Part shown: positions 37,163-37,431 of the stretch, piece by piece
Layout: each line of letters starts with the position of its first letter
How positions within the stretch are numbered: the stretch's first letter is position 1
Assembly (NCBI GenBank): GCA_005239475.1
Contig: SPAX01000026.1
Coordinates: 1-37,431, forward strand
From: Nitrospira sp.
GTDB taxonomy: Bacteria; Nitrospirota; Nitrospiria; Nitrospirales; Nitrospiraceae
DNA length: 37,431 bases
Direction of reading: 5' to 3'
The notes under the pieces: generated by a model
What the model saw: only the letters and a program-made list of their open reading frames with translations
Databases searched by the model: none
What the model was told of the DNA's origin: nothing
Translations under genes and position numbers: made by a program

Positions 37163-37431
37163 TCGCCATTCGCGCCGACTCTCTGGAGCTGGATTCTGAA
37201 CGGTCGGAACGGGTAGAAGCGGCCACCCGTAGCCTCAAGGGAAAACTGATCGGCATCGAAGGCAAGTACTATGTCATGGTCGGAGCTGACGGGAAGGAGA
37301 TCCGCCTCTTGGTCAATCAGAACACCGAACTGGCCGGAGAATTCAGACCGGGGGATCAGATCGAAGCTTTCACATCACCGGTCGAGCATGCCGTGGCGAT
37401 CAAGTCTGCCAAATAGCCGGCCCTTCTTCCC
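37163..37431 (+). repeat. Exact 269-bp direct duplication of 33087..33355
   Basis: Read base by base from tcgccattcgcgccgac... to ...ccggcccttcttccc; encodes the C-terminal repeat of the 32726..33340 protein. Confidence 0.95.

Noticed and set aside
1-37431. Intact transposase, integrase, defence system or tRNA/rRNA genes
   Set aside because: None recognised on reading both strands; only a degraded relE-like fragment and repeats suggest past mobility

Overview
This 37.4 kb bacterial window (gene content resembles Nitrospirota; lineage is inferred, not proven) is dominated by a long minus-strand block at about 6.9-29.6 kb. That block encodes trehalose / alpha-glucan / maltose-1-phosphate metabolism: MscS-type channel, GpgS-like glycosyltransferase, TreT, TreS, a DUF5752-like protein, GH15, maltokinase, GlgE, YtxH-like, TreY, GlgC, a tandem pair of Fe/Mn-SOD-like proteins, an OmpA lipoprotein, a TetR regulator, a stand-alone CBM48 protein, a sugar-nucleotidyltransferase, TatA, and PilZ-like/small proteins. 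The left flank (0.9-6.5 kb, plus strand) carries a soluble NarL-type histidine kinase with a canonical LuxR-type response regulator, a secreted protein with a CxxHxxM motif, a second regulator with a degenerate receiver domain, a frameshifted SlyD-like FKBP and a peptidoglycan-binding protein. The right flank (30-37.4 kb) has an envelope/TPR gene set followed by a decayed zone: broken BrkB/YihY, truncated RluE-type pseudouridine synthase, relE pseudogene, a dispersed ~120 bp diverged repeat, a perfect 14-bp hairpin, and an exact 269-bp duplication ending at the last base of the window. No rRNA, tRNA, CRISPR array or intact mobile element was recognised. No clearly new multi-gene system is demonstrated. 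The best leads are the combined trehalose/GlgE cluster with its DUF5752 and SOD-like partners, the degenerate-receiver regulator, a promoter/operator candidate at 29.6 kb, and the repeat/duplication structure of the right end.
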